NCBI GenBank assembly: GCA_041481445.1
Contig: JBGPBV010000229.1
Coordinates: 1-8,505, forward strand
Length of the DNA stretch: 8,505 bases
Direction of reading: 5' to 3'
From: AA29 sp041481445
GTDB taxonomy: Bacteria; Acidobacteriota; Vicinamibacteria; Fen-336
Shown here: one piece after another, positions 7,035 to 8,505 of the stretch
Layout of the letters: the number at the start of each line of letters is the position of its first letter
Numbering within the stretch: position 1 is the stretch's first letter
The notes under the pieces: generated by a model
The model's input: only the letters and a program-made list of their open reading frames with translations
Told to the model about the DNA's origin: nothing
Database searches by the model: none
Made by a program: the position numbers and the translations under genes

Positions 7035-7052
7035 TTAAAAAGACTATCTAAC
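7035..7052 (-). repeat. Right arm of the inverted repeat around the receptor promoter
   Basis: Read on the minus strand this is GTTAGATAGTCTTTTTAA, the partner of the left arm at 6966-6983. It lies just upstream of the receptor -35 box. The arm centres are about 69 bp apart, so the promoter lies wholly between them. Confidence 0.45.
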
Positions 7053-7130
7053 GTCCGTCTGCATCGACTCATGTCTCAACGGGCCAGTCACTTGAGTCGG
7101 GACGCCGCGGGGCCTCAGTCGACCACCGGA

Positions 7131-7136
7131 TACAAT
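7131..7136 (+). promoter_or_regulatory. -10-like box six bases before the TPR gene GTG start
   Basis: TACAAT matches TATAAT at five of six positions and ends six bases before GTG at 7143. Transcription would then begin at or next to the start codon, giving a leaderless mRNA. No good -35 box lies 16-18 bases upstream, and no Shine-Dalgarno is present, so the promoter call is tentative. Confidence 0.35.
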
Positions 7137-7142
7137 CGATCC

Positions 7143-8505
7143 GTGCGCTGGTCGCAGGCCTGCCTCATTTTCTACGCTGCCGTGACCGCCGGGCTGTCCG
7201 ACCCGGCGGCACGCCTGGACCAGGCGATCGCCTCGGCGGAGGCGAGCCTGCGTGCTGGCCAGGTCGACACCGCCGCCGAGCGGTATCGCGCGGCATTGGG
7301 TGAAGGCTGGCTGCTGCTCGGCACCCTGGAGCGCATCGACGGGAGGCTCTCCGAGGCGCGCGACGCCTTCGCCGCCGCCGGCCAGGACACGCGGGCCCGT
7401 CAGTCCCTCGCGGCCGTGCTCCTCCAGATGGGCGAGACGGACCAGGTGATAGGGATCCTGCAGGACCTCGTGACGAAGGACCCGCGGGACGCGCGGACGG
7501 CTCGCTTGCTCGCGCAGGCGTTCCGAGCGCGCGGCCGCGGGGGGGACGCGGTCCAGGAGCTGGAGAGGGCGCGGGTGGCGTCGCCGGGCGACCTCGAGCT
7601 GGCCTTCGATCTCGGCGTGGCGTTCCTCGGAGTCCACGAGACCGATCGCGCGGCGCGGCTCTTCGACGAGGTCGCGCGGGCGCGCCCGATCCCGCAGACG
7701 CGGCTGCTCACGGCCGGCGCCTACCGCGACGCCCTTCTGTTCGATCGGGCGCGCGCCGAGCTCGCGGCCGCCCTCGCCCAGGACCCGCATGTCCGACACG
7801 CCCACTACATGCTCGGCCGGCTGGCCCTGGCCCAGGAGGGCAAGGCCGGCCTCGAGCCGGCGATCGCGGAGTTCGAGGCGGAGGTGGCGCTGGACGCACA
7901 GGATCCCCTGGCGAACCTCGAGCTGGGCGTCGCCCGCGTCGAAGGCCAGCGTCCGGAGCAGGCCACCGCCCCGCTCGAGATCGCCGCGCGCGCCGGGCCG
8001 CCGCAGTCGCGCACGCTCTACTACCTCGGCCGCGCGCAGAGCGCGGCCGGCCGCCCCGCCGACGCCGCGCGCTCCCTGGAGGCGGCCCTGGACCTCGCCA
8101 AGAGCCAGGGCGCGAACGTGGCCGCGCTCCGCGCCATCCACCTCCAGCTCGGGCAGGCCCTGCGCGACGCCGGACGCCCGGCGGAGGCGGAGCCCCACTT
8201 CACCCAGGCCGCGGAGCTGTCGGCCCAGAACACCGCCACCGAGCGCGAGCAGCTCGGACGCTACCTGGCGGCGGAGGGTCCCGCGGAGGACGCGGTCCGA
8301 ACCGCCGCGGTCGCCGCGATCGAGGTCTCGCCGCTGGCGGAGGTGCCGTCGTCGGAGCGTGCGGCGCTGCGGGAGAGGGTGAGTTCGGCGCTTGCGCGGA
8401 CGTACCTGAACCTGGGAGTGATGGAGGCGCAGAAGCAGGCGTTTGCGCCGGCGGCGGAGCTCTTCGAGAAGGCGGCGCAGATCGATGCGTCCTTTCCGCA
8501 GGTGC
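7143..8505 (+). CDS. Exported tetratricopeptide-repeat protein, 3' end cut off by the window edge
   Basis: An open frame of 454 codons starts at GTG (7143) and continues past the right edge. The N-terminus MRWSQACLIFYAAVTAGLSD looks like a short signal peptide, so the protein is probably periplasmic or membrane-attached. The rest is nearly all alpha-helical TPR-type repeats with the usual small residues and A..A.....A spacing. Clear units lie near 119-147, 153-181, 217-251, 256-285, 289-318, 330-360 and 420-453, with weaker ones before 115. TPR arrays are protein-protein interaction scaffolds. In Acidobacteria similar N-terminal arrays often precede an FG-GAP/ASPIC-UnbV domain, but that part, if present, lies outside this window. 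An in-frame ATG at 7071 would add 24 residues ahead of the signal peptide and is less likely. It is divergent from the receptor and shares the 6949-7142 control region. Specific function unknown. Confidence 0.85.
   Translation, partial: MRWSQACLIFYAAVTAGLSDPAARLDQAIASAEASLRAGQVDTAAERYRAALGEGWLLLGTLERIDGRLSEARDAFAAAGQDTRARQSLAAVLLQMGETDQVIGILQDLVTKDPRDARTARLLAQAFRARGRGGDAVQELERARVASPGDLELAFDLGVAFLGVHETDRAARLFDEVARARPIPQTRLLTAGAYRDALLFDRARAELAAALAQDPHVRHAHYMLGRLALAQEGKAGLEPAIAEFEAEVALDAQDPLANLELGVARVEGQRPEQATAPLEIAARAGPPQSRTLYYLGRAQSAAGRPADAARSLEAALDLAKSQGANVAALRAIHLQLGQALRDAGRPAEAEPHFTQAAELSAQNTATEREQLGRYLAAEGPAEDAVRTAAVAAIEVSPLAEVPSSERAALRERVSSALARTYLNLGVMEAQKQAFAPAAELFEKAAQIDASFPQV

Noticed and set aside
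7044..8198. Minus-strand open frame opposite the TPR gene
   Set aside because: It is Arg/Gly/Leu-rich with no domain signal; the plus-strand frame has regular TPR spacing and a signal peptide.

Overview
The window is high-GC DNA with long, tightly packed genes. It most resembles a chromosome segment from Acidobacteriota or a similar Gram-negative soil lineage. The main clue is a very large Oar-type TonB-dependent receptor (carboxypeptidase-regulatory-like domain, plug, long barrel, terminal Phe). A divergent exported TPR protein and an HNH protein of the type common in Acidobacteria and Myxococcota agree with this. The assignment is by family resemblance only.

Layout, left to right. Positions 1-1169 (minus) hold an HNH-endonuclease-type protein whose C-terminus runs off the left edge. 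A 139-bp, AT-richer gap (1170-1308) follows, with a small inverted repeat directly against the HNH start codon. Positions 1309-3403 (minus) hold two sugar kinases of different families, 4 bp apart: a ROK-family kinase and, upstream of it in transcription order, a BadF/BadG-type N-acetylglucosamine-kinase-like protein. Positions 3418-3454 hold a strong intrinsic terminator. Positions 3487-6948 (minus) hold the complete TonB-dependent receptor. Positions 6949-7142 are a divergent, AT-rich control region with a good sigma-70-like promoter for the receptor, set between two arms of an imperfect inverted repeat. Positions 7143-8505 (plus) hold an exported tetratricopeptide-repeat protein that runs off the right edge.

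How they may work together: receptor, then NAGK-like kinase, then ROK kinase, all on one strand, reads as a small sugar or amino-sugar uptake and phosphorylation unit. The receptor would bring an oligosaccharide or glycan fragment across the outer membrane, and the two kinases would phosphorylate the released monomers in the cytoplasm. No inner-membrane transporter, glycosidase, deacetylase or isomerase is in the window, so the substrate is inferred from the kinase families alone. The terminator between receptor and kinases suggests the receptor is made in excess. The HNH gene is probably unrelated. No tRNA, rRNA, CRISPR array, insertion sequence or clear defence system was found, and every gene present belongs to a recognisable family. 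The less ordinary signals are regulatory: the inverted repeat around the receptor promoter, the terminator inside the unit, and two genes with -10-like boxes just before their start codons.
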